From Diploptera punctata (Eukaryota; Arthropoda; Insecta; Blattodea; Blaberidae), in assembly GCA_030220185.1 (NCBI GenBank), contig JASPKZ010007538.1, positions 117,501-181,500 on the forward strand: a DNA stretch of 64,000 bases, written 5' to 3'. Each line of letters opens with the position of its first letter. Position 1 is the stretch's first letter. Of this stretch, positions 1 to 10,571 are shown piece after piece. Position numbers and translations under genes: made by a program. The notes beneath the pieces are model-generated. The model ran no database searches and was not told the DNA's origin. It saw nothing but the letters and a program-made list of their open reading frames with translations.

Positions 1-370
1 TTCATTATTATATTCCAAGGGTGAAAGAGGGATATTTAAAAGTCTGTGAATGTAACCATTAAAGGCTGAGTATATGGGTGAAGAGAAGAACTAATGGATA
101 GTGGTATCAGTATGAGATGGTTTGTGAAAGATACCAAACTCAAACTTATTGTCAATGTGTTTTATTGATAAAACACATAATAGTATAGATTTCTTGGATT
201 TATCAATAAAACACATGGATAATAAGTTTGAGTTTGGTATCTTTCACAAACCATCTCATACTGATACCACTATCCATTAGTTCTTCTCTTCACCCATATA
301 CTCAGCCTTTAATGGTTACATTCACAGACTTTTAAATATCCCTCTTTCGCCCTTGGAATATAATAATGAA
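1..370. repeat. Long inverted repeat of a Penelope-like element (150-bp arms)
   Basis: Bases 1-150 are the reverse complement of 221-370 with almost no differences (one is T/C inside the run near 25/345). The 70-bp spacer contains a further small inverted match (156-169 against 201-215). The right arm reads, on the plus strand, into the PLE reverse-transcriptase tail that follows, so the left arm is an inverted copy of the same PLE segment. The truncated 5' ends face each other. The left arm begins at the window edge and probably continues upstream. Confidence 0.9.
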
Positions 371-975
371 TTGAATATTATTAAACAATTAGCTATTAAT
401 AATAACTACGACCCTAAAATTATAGAATATTTAATTAAGAAAATTCATTACAAAAAAGCAATTAACAAAGTTTTTCCTCTACCCAAGGAAAACATAAAGA
501 AATATGTCGTAATGTCATACATAGGCCCACTTTCCAATAAAATATCTAAACACTTTAAAAAGTTGAACATTAATGTGGCATTAAAACTAATAAAACTTTA
601 CAAAATATAATAAAAAACAATAAAACCAAAATAAAAAAAGAAAAATTATCAGGTGTATATAAATTGAAGTGTGGCACATGTGACAATATTTATATAGGAC
701 AAACTGGTAGACCTTTTATCTCTCGTATAAAGGAACACATGAGAGCTTATAACAGAAATTTAGAATATTCAATATATGCTGACCACCTATTCCAATTCAA
801 TCATTGTTTCGATCCAAATTTTGAAATTTTACATGTTTGTGATAAGGGTAAGAAGTTGGACCATTTGGAGGCTGAGAAATAAATAAATTGAAAAGTAGTA
901 ATAAATTGTTAAATTCTCAACTTGATTTGAATGAATCACCTTTGCTAAATTTAATTTTTTTAAATAAATTATTGT
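191..975 (+). mobile_element. Penelope-like element: RT C-terminus, linker and GIY-YIG endonuclease (decayed)
   Basis: The plus strand encodes the end of a PLE polyprotein in pieces. Frame 2 from 191 gives FLDLSIKH then KFEFGIFHKPSHTDTT, a stop near 278, and then the helical region with RLLNIPLSP and NIIKQLAINN up to about 600. After a frameshift, 620-880 gives the GIY-YIG domain: KLKCGTCDNIYIGQTGR followed by the R..EH helix (SRIKEHMRAY). In PLEs this domain supplies the endonuclease for target-primed insertion. Stops and a frameshift make the copy inactive. The PLE assignment rests on the RT-tail plus GIY-YIG order; the exact family is not identifiable by eye. Confidence 0.85.
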
Positions 976-979
976 TGTA

Positions 980-1603
980 TTGTTGCTTAGATCAGTTGAT
1001 ATGATTCGTGACCATCAGGTATTTTCTTGTTCCGAATGGAGAGAAGCGATTAAAATGCAAGCCAATGTATCGGCGGTGCGTTCTTTGCCGGGCAGGTCTA
1101 GGGACGATACCCTCTGTAGACGTCGCAGAGAGCACGAAACCCTTGCACACGTCCTTGGGACCTGTCCATTTGGAGAATCACTGAGAAATATTCGGCACCA
1201 CACTATTCGAAATATGATGGCAGAAGCCTTGCGAGATTTTGGATACACAGTTTATGAGGAAGTACATGATGTGGCCACTAATGGGAGTAACAGACGAATA
1301 GATATTATTGCATTTAGACCATCCTCTAAAATTGGTATGATATTAGATCCCACAATTCGTTTTGAGACTCATAGTGGCCAACCTGAGGAAGTTGACTCTG
1401 AAAAGAATGCCATATATGAGCCAACAATTGACTATTACAAAGATAAATACCAACTAGATAGTATAACTGTCACAGGATTGATGATCGGGGCAAGAGGTAC
1501 TACACCAGGATTCTTAGCCAAATTTTTGAATTCCTTAGATTTGAACAGGGTGTATCTTTCTAGAATGCCATCGCTGCCATTAGAGGATCAATTTCAATTT
1601 TAA
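980..1603 (+). pseudogene. R2-type non-LTR retrotransposon, C-terminal zinc knuckle plus restriction-like endonuclease (5'-truncated)
   Basis: The open frame of about 207 codons corresponds to the C-terminal end of an R2-superfamily LINE protein. Residues 45-62 carry a CRRRREHETLAHVLGTC run, a C..C..H..C-like knuckle with the first spacing altered. Residues 90-135 hold a restriction-like-endonuclease-like core with RRIDIIAF and ILDPTIRFE, and IGARGTTPGF follows near residue 168. In this family the endonuclease nicks the target DNA for reverse transcription. There is no upstream RT, so the initial Met is arbitrary and the copy is a 5' truncation. The 3' region runs on to about 1690. The family is judged from motif order only. 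Confidence 0.75.
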
Positions 1604-1769
1604 GAAACCATATTTACAAAATTACTTTATAGTATGTATACTTCAATTACAAAATACAAAATGTATTTCATCAATTACAAAAATTAATTGCCTGTATCAC
1701 TTTGTCCTCGAGGCAATCCTCTAATGAGGAAAGTTTTATATAATAAAAAAATAACACAATTCATAATTT

Positions 1770-1845
1770 GTTAACATGTCTGAAGAAGGTACAGTGTACC
1801 GAAACAGCTGTCACTGAATTATATCTTAATAAATATGAAAATCAT
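1770..1845 (+). other. CTGAAGA-hairpin-GAAAC tail motif
   Basis: The sequence CTGAAGA, then a hairpin GGTAC-AGT-GTACC, then GAAACAGCTGTC lies downstream of the R2-like ORF. The same arrangement occurs in PLE 3' ends elsewhere in the window, and a close copy lies in reverse at 13470-13556. It resembles a hammerhead ribozyme core but has one extra base between CTGAAGA and the stem, so catalysis is doubtful. Confidence 0.5.
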
Positions 1846-1849
1846 ATTT

Positions 1850-1925
1850 GTTGGTAGAGTGGTGGACTGTAGTGGCATATAATTTCGGTAATCCATAGGT
1901 CGCTGATTCAAATCCGGCCCGGAGG
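1850..1925 (+). repeat. tRNA-like sequence (SINE head or tRNA relic)
   Basis: A TTGGTAGAGTGG A-box-like run is followed about 45 bases later by a GATTCAAATCC B-box-like run and a pyrimidine-rich downstream stretch. The anticodon arm is not clean, so it is treated as tRNA-derived rather than a working tRNA gene. Confidence 0.45.
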
Positions 1926-2427
1926 ATTTTTTAGAAGAATATTACTTTAGCTCATGCTACAATAGTATCGAAGTTAAATATATTTATATTTTTATCTTAT
2001 TCTGTAAAATATATTAATGACAATTTTGTAAACTAACCACATTGTAATTTATCAAAAAAATATGAGAAGTATACGATTAACTGTAACTATTTATCTATAT
2101 TAAAATATTCAAAAATATTATAATAATGTAGATAGATAGATTATCGGTTGATTAATGTCTGTGACATCGTCCGATTCCTAATAGCCAATTTTGTCGGTCC
2201 ATCCAATCTTTTGGTTGTAGATGTTTCTCCTTCATATATAAACTTATTCCCTGACTCCAGGAGGTTTTAGGTCTTACTCTGCTTCGTCTTCCCTTATAAT
2301 AATGTTAGATAATAATTTTAAAAATTTATAATTATATTCGTGCCTAGACACTAAAAATATCGTAAGCAATTAAATGTTCATGGGATTCCGGTTTATGACA
2401 ATCAATTAAACTTAAAAATAAAAAAAT

Positions 2428-2965
2428 AAATAATGGTTTAAAAAACTAAAACAGCTCACTTCACTAGAAAACCAAACTAAAATTAAAAAAATACATAAGA
2501 GTTTAAAAAACTTATACAACACGCTTTATTAGAAAACCGAACTAAAAAATGAAAATTCATTTTAATTTCCAACACGCTTGGGATAAAATTAAAGTTGTCA
2601 ATAAAAAAATCAACTCCAGCACATCTAGAATAAAACTAGAGTTATCTACAAAAAAAATCATTTTAATATCAAAAGCGTGGGGCGCTTTTTATGGTTTTTA
2701 CGTACTTTCTTCTTAGAGATTTTACTTTAACCAATATCTGTTTATTATCAAATATATTAATTGATAAAGAGCACTCCACGCTTTTGATGGTAAAATTATT
2801 TTTTTTTTAGATAACTAGTTTCATTCTAGATGTGTTGGAGATGATTTTTTTGTTGACCACTTTAATTTATCCCAAGAGTGTTTGAAATTAAAATTATTTC
2901 TCATTTTTTAGTTCGGTTTTCTAATAAAGCGTGTTGTTTTAGTTTTTTAAAACTATTATTTAGCA
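2428..2965. repeat. Fold-back element, arms of about 190 bp
   Basis: The left arm of about 2500-2690 is the imperfect reverse complement of about 2771-2965. Shared blocks include CTTTATTAGAAAACCGAAC, CATCTAGAATAAAACTAG and AAAAGCGTGG. The left side also contains a partial tandem duplication (about 2428-2500) of the outer arm. The 80-bp centre shows no coding potential. It may be a MITE or fold-back transposon; no TSD was identified. Confidence 0.75.
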
Positions 2966-3379
2966 TTGTGTGTGTTTGTGTGTTGGTGGTTGTTGGTGGT
3001 TGTTTTCTAATGCCACACCCACTGCCGGCTTTACATGTTTCGGATTCCACGCTGGACAGATATGCCTATATGGTGTTAATGTGGTATATTTTCAATTTAC
3101 CTATCACTTCGGCAGACCACTTTACGAAGCAGATACATTCTTGTATTGTATAGTGGAATCAGTATTTTAGTTTACAGGTGGCTTGTTTTGTGGTTAAGTA
3201 GGTATATTTTGCAAGGATAGCAAATTAAGCGGCGTTGTCACGTTTTATTCACTGGCACTAACATATTATATTATAATAATATTGCAAAAGTCAAAAGTTA
3301 CAAAGCCATTAAGGTAATAATTATTATATCCACGTGGAGTTGACATAGAAACGTCATTTTATACATCAATTATAATGCG
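2966..3379 (+). other. Interval with no recognised gene
   Basis: A GTGTGTTTGTG-type low-complexity stretch is followed by a somewhat GC-richer part (3005-3170) with two overlapping open frames of 66 and 91 codons. Neither resembles a known family, and no splice or promoter signals stand out. Confidence 0.4.
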
Positions 3380-3394
3380 AAGACATTATTGGCA

Positions 3395-5983
3395 ACTGAT
3401 ATATATAAAGAATGGGAGGCTATAAGAGATACTATTAAATTTCAGCATCAGAAAGCATTGGTTACTTAAAAAAGAGACAAAACAAGAAATGGTTTGACGA
3501 GGAATGTACCGACATTGTAAAGAAAAGAAAGCTAGCAAAATGAAATGATTACACGAACCAAATAAGGTAAATTCAGAGCAATTGGGCAGTATAAGACGGG
3601 AAACCACCAGGTTACTAAAGAGTAAATAGAGGGAATATTTGAAAGAGAAGATTAATGAACTTGAAATGAATGCAAAAAATAGGAACATTAGAGAATTATA
3701 TCAGGGAATTAGGATAGAGAAGAAAGAATTTCAGACTAGAACAAACATAATTCGGAATGAAAATGGGGATATGATTGCAGACTCCAGGAGTATATTAAAT
3801 AGGTGAAAAAGTTACTTTAATCAGCTATTAAATGTACATACAGAACAGGATATTGAGGAGGATAATTTACAGGCAGCAGAAATGCTAGTGGCAGAACCAA
3901 GTGCATTAGAGGTTGAAATGGCGATAGAAAAATTGAAGATGTATAAAGCATCAGGTACAGATAAGATTCCAGCAGAACTGATAAAATCAGGGGAAGAAAA
4001 ATTGATGGATAAGATATGCTGGTTTCTTATTACGATTAGGGAAAAAGAAGCTCTTCCAGATGAATGGAAAGAGTCAATTATCGTACCTATTTATAAGAAA
4101 GGGGATAAAACTGATTGCAGCAACTAGAGGGGCATCTCGTTACTCTCAACTTCGTACAAAATTCTAACAAATATATTAGTAAGCAGACTTACTCCCTACG
4201 TTGATGACATTCTAGGAGAATTCCTAAAAAGTCAGTTAGACTTATACGAATATGTCTAAATGACACAAAGAGTAGGGTGCGTGTAGGCAAACAGTTTTCG
4301 GACACTTTTGAAATCTACAATGGGTTGAAGCCAGGAGATGCACTATCTCCTCTACTATTTAATTTTGTATTAGAGCATGCCATTAAATCTTTAGAGAATG
4401 AGGAAGGCTTACAACTGAATGGTATTAATAAGCTGTTAGTTTATGCTGATGATGTAGTACTACTGGCCGATAGCGAGGAGATACTAAAGGACAATACGCA
4501 CACACTACTGAGTAACACTAAGAAATTGGGAATGGAAGTAAATATCAATAAAACTAAATATATGGTCACATATAGAAATACATTATATAATGGAAATGGA
4601 CAGCTAATGATAAATGAGGGAGATTTTGAGGAAGTTGCTGAATTCAAATACCTAGGAACAATAATCATAAGTAATGCCACGAGTGATTTCCAAATTATCG
4701 ATAAATTCACGACTCACGAAGTGAGGAGTGAATTTATCTAGAGAATTTGGAAATCAAGAGTGGCATTTGTTAGGACTATTTAACGAATAAAATTAAGCTG
4801 TTTACTCACAAATCATTATTTAACTGTAGTTATTTCAAAATATTTATATATTTAATGCAAACGGCGATGTTTGAAAACAAATGAGAAACGATAGATACGC
4901 TTCTACTGCTTCTTTTGTTTATCACTGCAACCAGATCTTACTATTTATTGCCAAAGGAACGCAATATTGTAAGAATGCTCTCTAGTGGAGAAAAAATGAA
5001 ACACATCAATCTGTATATTAATTCATTTCTGATGTCGTATGATGTAAATATTACAATTATATTTTTCTGGATTATTACCTGGGAAAAAATACATTTAAGA
5101 AAGTGCAAACAGTGGTTTCTGTTTTTTGGTGGTATAATAAATTGCTACAAATGTTGACATGTATGCACTATTATATACAATCTGGTAGCCGTATTTCTTA
5201 TAGGCTCAGTCACTGCAAAATAACGGTCAGACCTGTTCAGAATATTAAAAAGGAGGAGCTTTGTTTAATATATGGTAATTATAACACTGATAAATATTTC
5301 GTGAAACACGACTCTGATTGGTTGTAAAACAGGAATCATTGAAACGTGATTGGTCATTGACTCCCATTTGGGGCATGAGTTAAATAGTCACAAACAGGAA
5401 TGAGATGCACAAGGAAATTAAACATAGGCTCAATTCTGGAAATGCGTGCAATTATGCATTACAGAGACTCATGACTTCCCAACTCCTTTCAAAAAAGTTA
5501 AACTGAAAATATATAAAACTATTATTCTACCAGTTATATTATATGGGTGCGAAACATGGACTCTTACTTTAAGGGAGGAAAGGAGATTATGAGTAGTTGA
5601 GAATAAAGTACATAAGAAAATTTTTGGACCAAAGAGAGATAAACATATGTGAATGCAGAAGACTACATAACAATGAACTACATGGTCTTTATAGGAAGCC
5701 AGATATAATGAGAACAGTTAAGTCTCGTAGACTGCGATGGGCAGGACACGTTGCACGTATGGGGAATGAAAGACGTACATGCAAGCTTCTTGTAGGAAAG
5801 CCAGAGGGAAAACGCCCAGTTGGTAGACCAAGAATGAGGTGGGAGAATAACATTAACTATGATTTGAGGGAAGTAGGTTATACAGGGAATGATTGGAAAG
5901 CATTAGCTCTGGATTGGGATGTATGGAGAGCTTATGTCCGCCCGGCCATGAACCTACGGGTTCAATAGTGTCAGTAAGTAAGT
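3395..5983 (+). mobile_element. LINE A, RTE-like non-LTR retrotransposon with 14-15 bp TSD
   Basis: Reading frames give a pre-RT region (about 3400-3800), RT fingers (IPAELIKSGEEKL, DEWKESIIVPIYKKGDKT) at 3882-4127, RT palm (LKPGDALSPLLFNFVLEHA, VYADDVVLLAD) at 4277-4680, and the characteristic C-terminal tail (RLRWAGHVARMGNERR, GRPRMRWENN, WRAYVRPAMNL) at 5597-5968. The copy ends in a short GTAA-rich tail. The sequence AAGACATTATTGGCA occurs at 3380-3394 and again at 5984-5998, a clear target-site duplication. RT domain 4 is internally deleted near 4215-4275 and stops are present, so the copy is dead. The RTE/BovB assignment follows the tail architecture and is moderately certain. Confidence 0.85.
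4676..5397 (+). mobile_element. Unclassified ~720-bp insertion with a terminal hairpin, inside LINE A
   Basis: LINE A coding sequence breaks off after GTIIISN and resumes at NEMHKEIKHRLNSGNA about 720 bp later. The inserted DNA begins with an ~85-nt imperfect hairpin (GATTTCCAAAT pairing with ATTTGGAAATC, and GATAAATTCA pairing with TGAATTTATC). A related copy in reverse at 16090-16341 shows that it is a family. The two small ORFs inside (4915-5157, 5103-5327) have no recognisable similarity. The TSD is at most about 3 bp (AAT) and uncertain. Confidence 0.6.
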
Positions 5984-5998
5984 AAGACATTATTGGCA

Positions 5999-6483
5999 GA
6001 GAACTGTTTCCAGTTTTTAGTGATGGAGCGGCGTCTTAGAAGCCTCTAACAACTCCCCGCAATGTATTTTTTTTAAACCAGAGGGAAACTGTTACCTATG
6101 ATGCCGCCTAGAAACTAAAATACCGAGTCCACTATATATAGAGAGGAGTGTGGGATGTGTTTGTAAAGTGTGTTGTATGAGACATAATGATAATGAGAAC
6201 GGAGAAGATGAAATCCGGTGCCAGTACTCGCCTACTCCTGTTGAAAAACACCAGGCTTAATGTCCCCATCCAACGGACGAACAGCACCACACGCTTTCTC
6301 AACACATGTATTGTGCAGAGGTTTAACATTTAATACAGAAATCTGGTGCACAATCTAGTGATTAAAAATTGTACACCACCACCTCTCCTGGTCTCGAAAT
6401 TGAAAATTTTGCAATTAAAATTCACGCAAGAAATGAGCCATGGATCGAAACAGATGTTAATCTGAAGGTGCAAGTTCAGTATA
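5999..6483. other. Interval with no recognised gene
   Basis: This is the target sequence of LINE A and its downstream flank. Open frames (for example 6132-6329 minus) are short and resemble nothing known. No convincing splice signals are seen. Confidence 0.4.
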
Positions 6484-6485
6484 TA

Positions 6486-7040
6486 CAGGGTGATTCACAA
6501 TCAGTATTACATACTTCTAGGAATTGTAGAGAGGACTTAGTACCGATAGATACAGTTTTGATAAGGAACCCATGTCCGAAAACGTGTCATTTTGATGTAA
6601 AATAGGTTTGAAGATCGGAACATAAAGGGCTATATCGCGTGTCTTGTGTTTCAGAATAAGTATTAGACTTTTAGGGGATGTACTACAAGTGTGGTTCCAC
6701 GTGGCGACCCTGTTATTCGTTGCACAAACTTTACCTGCGACGCATGTTTTCATACACACGCGCCAAAGGAACTGGTGTATGCTCAATGATTTCAGCTGCT
6801 GCCAGAATTCTTGCAAGAAGATCTTCCTTTGACTCGATAGGTGTACTACAATCCCTAGAAGTCTGTAATACTTATTCTGAAACACAAGACACACGATATC
6901 AGCCCATTGTGTTCTGATCTTCAAACCTATTTACATCGAAATGGTAGGCCTACCTTTCCGGACATGGGTTCTTTATCAAAACTTTATCTAGTAAGTCTAT
7001 AACCCTTAGAAGTCTGTAAAACTTATTGTGAATCTTCCTG
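6486..7040 (-). mobile_element. Tc1/mariner-derived MITE (TA TSD), copy 1
   Basis: The terminal inverted repeats begin CAGGGTGATTCACAAT and end ATTGTGAATCTTCCTG, flanked by TA at 6484-6485 and 7041-7042. The termini stay related for about 100 bp inward. The minus strand of the interior keeps a scrap of transposase C-terminus (EDLLARILAAAEIIEHTP, then MRRR and GRHVEPHL). This resembles the end of insect Tc1-like transposases, so the element is a deletion derivative of an autonomous parent. Confidence 0.8.
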
Positions 7041-7042
7041 TA

Positions 7043-7324
7043 TACTATGTGTGGCAGCAGTTCGATTCCTCCAAATTTCTGATTTTTTTGTCACGGTGGT
7101 TCGTGCAGAATGGGGTCCGATCACGTTTGAACCCGCGACCCTCAAAATAACATGAACTCGTTTACAGTTATTACGAATAAAAATCCGTGTCGACTGCACA
7201 AACTCCCAGTGATCACACCTTCAAATTACCAGCCAGACACACATTACACTAAAAACCAACATTACCTATCGACAACCTAATACAAAAGAGTTCCATGGAC
7301 CTCCGAGTTCTATGGGACCAGTGA
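7043..7324. other. Interval with a tRNA B-box-like remnant
   Basis: The only recognisable piece is near 7120-7145, where the minus strand reads GGGTTCAAACGTG, resembling the B box of a decayed tRNA-derived SINE. The rest shows no coding or repeat structure that can be supported. Confidence 0.35.
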
Positions 7325-8440
7325 GCTAGTTAGCTACTTACCACTAATAATTCGTACTATCGAACCCATAGGGCGCGCGGACATAAGCTCTCCATTCATC
7401 CCTAATCTGAGCTAAAGTTTTCCAATCATCCGCTATATAATCTACTTCCCTCAAATCATGGTTAATGTTATTCTCCCATCTTATTCTGGGTCTACCAACT
7501 GGACGTTTTCATTCTGGTTTTCCTACAAGGAGCTTCCATGCCCTATATAATTCCCCATTCGTGTCACATGTCCTGCCCATCGCAGTCTACGTAATTTAAC
7601 TCTTCTTATTGTATCTGGTTTCCTACGGAGTGATTCACAATAAATATTACAGACTTCTAGGGGTTGTAGAGAGGACTTAGTAGATAAAGTTTTGATAAGG
7701 AATCCATGTCCGGAAACATACCATTTAGATGTAAAATAAGTTATACTACACCTGTCGAGTCGGAGGAAGATCTTCTTGCACGAATTCTGGCGGCAGCAGC
7801 AATTATTGTGCACACACCACGGTCTGTGTGGCGTGTGTGTTAAAACATGCGTCGCATGTACACTTTGTGCAGCGAACAGGGTCGCTACATGGAGCCACAC
7901 TTGTAGTACAGCCCCCAGAAGTCTGTAAGTTAATACTTGTTCTGAAACACAAGACACGCGATTGTGTTTTGATCTTCAAACTTAGGCCTATTTTACATCG
8001 AAATGGTACTTTTCGGCCATGAGTTCCTTATCAAAACTTTATCTACTAACTCCCCTCTACAACCCCTACAAGTCTGTAATATTTATTGTGAATCACCCTG
8101 TATGAAGATCATGTAGCTCACTGTTATGTGGTCCTCTCCATTCGCCTGACTCTTCGTCTCTCTGTGGTCCAAAAATGTTTCTAAGAACTGTATTCTCAAA
8201 TACTCGTAATACTTTCTCATCCCTTGAAGTAAGAGTCCATGTTTCACATCCATATAATATATCCGGGAGAATAACTTTTAAATATTTTCAGTTTAACGTT
8301 TTTGGAGGAGTTGGGACGGCAAGAGTCCCTGAATGCATAATACCATGCAGTTCCAGAATTAAGGCCTATGGTTCATTTCTTTTTTCATCTCAATCCTTTT
8401 ATAATTATTTTTTCCTAGGTCTATGAATTCACCCACATTA
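7325..8440 (-). mobile_element. LINE A 3' half, minus strand, interrupted by a MITE
   Basis: The minus strand encodes the same C-terminal tail as the 3.4-6.0 kb copy (RLRWAGHVTRMGN, GRP.RRWENN). The copy starts at its 3' tail near 7330, and the RT-proximal part reaches about 8440. It is split at 7624/8101 by a TA-flanked MITE; removing the MITE and one TA rejoins the GLYRKPD coding stretch. Confidence 0.8.
7626..8100 (-). mobile_element. Tc1/mariner-derived MITE (TA TSD), copy 2, nested in LINE A
   Basis: The ends are GGAGTGATTCACAATAAA and TTTATTGTGAATCACCCTG with TA at 7624-7625 and 8101-8102. The ends and interior match the 6486-7040 element. The interior minus strand again shows EDLLARILAAAAIIVHTP and GRYMEPHL. 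The interrupted LINE sequence gives a clean empty site, so the insertion postdates LINE A. Confidence 0.85.
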
Positions 8441-9096
8441 GTTAGTTACTTCCGATAATAAAAAAAGGTGTTTCACTCCTTGTGAGAAAAGATTAGCATC
8501 TGATTATGAATTCCAGAGTTAATTTAATTTTATCGATAATTTGCATACTCCTTAACAGTCGTGTATTTGTGATGCAAATTAGTTAATAAATCCGACAAAA
8601 GATTAGCTGGGGGCTTTGTTTCCGTGCGTGGCCATCGTGATAACCCGTGACAGCTTGGAGAACGTGCACTTTCTGAAAATTACTCGGCTATTTCTGGAAA
8701 TTGTACGATCAGACATTCATGTTATCAAGCATGCCAACTTACACAAATTTCAGAGCGTTATATTTGTGTAAAAGTCCATTTAGATAAAGATTAGAGTGGC
8801 ATAAATCCCTTGGACACATGACTTGGTTGAATACCTTCCAAGTTTTCTTTAGTTCTGAAGGCTTTGCTTCATAACTGAGCGATTTAAGGCTATGATACCT
8901 TGCTCCAGAGGTACGTATCTTGCGCCGGTTCGAGTCCCGTTGGGATAAACTTCCGTTAAGGGAGCAAATAAAAACAACTTTATGAAAATATGAAAAGGAA
9001 TGCGAAGAAAGGAAATTCATCTAATGCACCAGCCATTTTAATTTCTGCTAACAAAGAGTTATAAGGTTTAACTGCTTCGAAGATTTATATAAACTC
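8441..9096. other. Interval with a tRNA-like SINE scrap at about 8871-8946
   Basis: Near 8930 there is a B box (GCCGGTTCGAGTCCC) preceded by an A-box-like TGAGCGATTTAAGG. The flanks on both sides show no recognisable gene. The 93-codon minus-strand frame at 8739-9020 runs through the tRNA-like part and is not considered real. Confidence 0.4.
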
Positions 9097-9107
9097 TATT
9101 TAATTTA

Positions 9108-9447
9108 GTCCCGCGCCGTAGTCGAATGGTTAAGGCAAGAAGCTTTGGCGCAGAGCTATGGGACTTGCGCTGGTTCGAGTCCCCACGGGGGAAGAAATTT
9201 TCTCATGAAATTTCGGCCAGTATGGAACCGGTGCCTACCCAGCATCGTGAGACATTTGGGTAGCTACAATAAGTAGAGGCTACAGGTTGAGAAGACCAGC
9301 TATAACGGCTGGGGGACCCGACATGCTGACCACATGTCACTCTTACACTGGCTAGACAATCGCCTACCTCTGTGATTAACAAATTTGGATGTGGGGCCAG
9401 CAGCCGGCTGATAGGCCAAGTGCCTTCTAGGTCTGTCGCGCTTGGAG
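9108..9447 (+). mobile_element. SINE1, tRNA-derived SINE with 11-bp TSD
   Basis: The head matches a class II tRNA pattern: A box TAGTCGAATGGTTAAGG and B box GCTGGTTCGAGTCCC. It is followed by a family-specific body (GACCACATGTCACTC, CAGCAGCCGGCTG). TATTTAATTTA at 9097-9107 repeats at 9448-9458. Other copies are at 19025-19363, about 22985-23258, 29283-29440 and 58659-59004. Confidence 0.9.
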
Positions 9448-9458
9448 TATTTAATTTA

Positions 9459-9974
9459 TTCACACAGTGAGAAGGTCGACATAATCCCGAAACGTCCAGT
9501 AGTCGTAATTCTTTAAATATTGTCCCCTGCCCACCCTTCAAAACTTGCTGGTAAACAAGTGAGTTTCACTGGTGAAACAGATTATAGGTAGCCAGGTAGA
9601 TCCCGATGGCTTCTCTACACAATCCCTGCGGTACATGAGAGCACATGTAAGGTTTATAGAGGAAGGCTATAAGTCCTTCATTCAGCGATGTACATTTTAA
9701 TGTATGCACTTGTACTAGCATACTGGTTCGCTCTTGATCCGCTTGGGGGCCATAATAGTGGAGTAAGGATTAATGACGTCATTTGGTTGTCATGGTGACG
9801 GGGGATGGTTGTGAATTTGTTACGTGGTAGTGCATACCGCCAAGTTGAATTATTCTATATTTATGTAGCTAAAACCGTTAATGGAAAATTAACCAACTTT
9901 TTTAGTCACCGCTAGACTCTGGAACTGCCTGCCCTAGAAATTATCTGCTGCTGGTCATTAGCCTTTCTTAAATT

Positions 9975-9982
<8 letters not shown>
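9459..9982 (+). other. Interval ending in a degraded LINE C-terminus
   Basis: Most of this interval is unrecognised. At about 9905-9982 the plus strand reads ARLWNCLP-like residues followed by FLN, which resembles the final residues of CR1/Jockey-type LINE proteins. A (TA)n run at 9983-10018 could be its tail. Confidence 0.35.
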
Positions 9983-10020
<38 letters not shown>

Positions 10021-10024
10021 TAAT

Positions 10025-10568
10025 TGATCTTTCTTATATAATGAAAATGGACAGCTAATGACAAATTAGGGAAATTTTGAAGAAGTGGTTGAATTCAAAT
10101 ACATAGGAACAATAATTACAAATAATAATGAGATGCACAAAGGAATTAAACATAGGCTCAATTCTGGAAATGCAATATGTTATGCATTACAGGGACTCTT
10201 GTCATCCCAACTTCTCTCAAGAAACATTAAACTAAAAATATATATATACTATTATTCTCCCAATTATATTATATGAATGCGAAACATGGGGTCATATTTT
10301 AATGGAGGAGAAAAGATTATGAGTATTTGAGAAAAAATTCTGTGGCACAAATGGATAATGAAAGAGGGACATAGAAACTTATTGTAGGAAAATCAGATGG
10401 AAAACATCCAATTGGTTTATCAAGAATGAGGTGGAAGAATAACATTAACCATAATTTGATGGAAGTAGATTATACAGAGAGTGATTAGAAAACATTAGCT
10501 CAGGATATGTTTGGAGAGCTTGTGTCCGCGCGTCCATGATCCTCTGGGTTCAATATGCCAGTGAGTTA
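10025..10568 (+). mobile_element. LINE A 3' fragment
   Basis: The plus strand reads FEEVVEFKYIGTIITNNNEM then HKGIKHRLNSGNA, followed by decayed tail motifs and a GTGAGTTAGTTA end. It is collinear with LINE A at 4600-5983 minus the 720-bp insertion, which makes this copy an uninterrupted reference for that site. Several frameshifts are present. Confidence 0.8.
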
Positions 10569-10571
10569 GTT

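Noticed and set aside
1015..1248. Minus-strand 77-codon frame
   Set aside because: It is the antisense of the R2-like C-terminal ORF.
2878..3170. Two overlapping 66-91 codon frames as a host gene
   Set aside because: Low-complexity Cys/Trp/Val-rich start from a GT-rich run, no family similarity, no splice signals.
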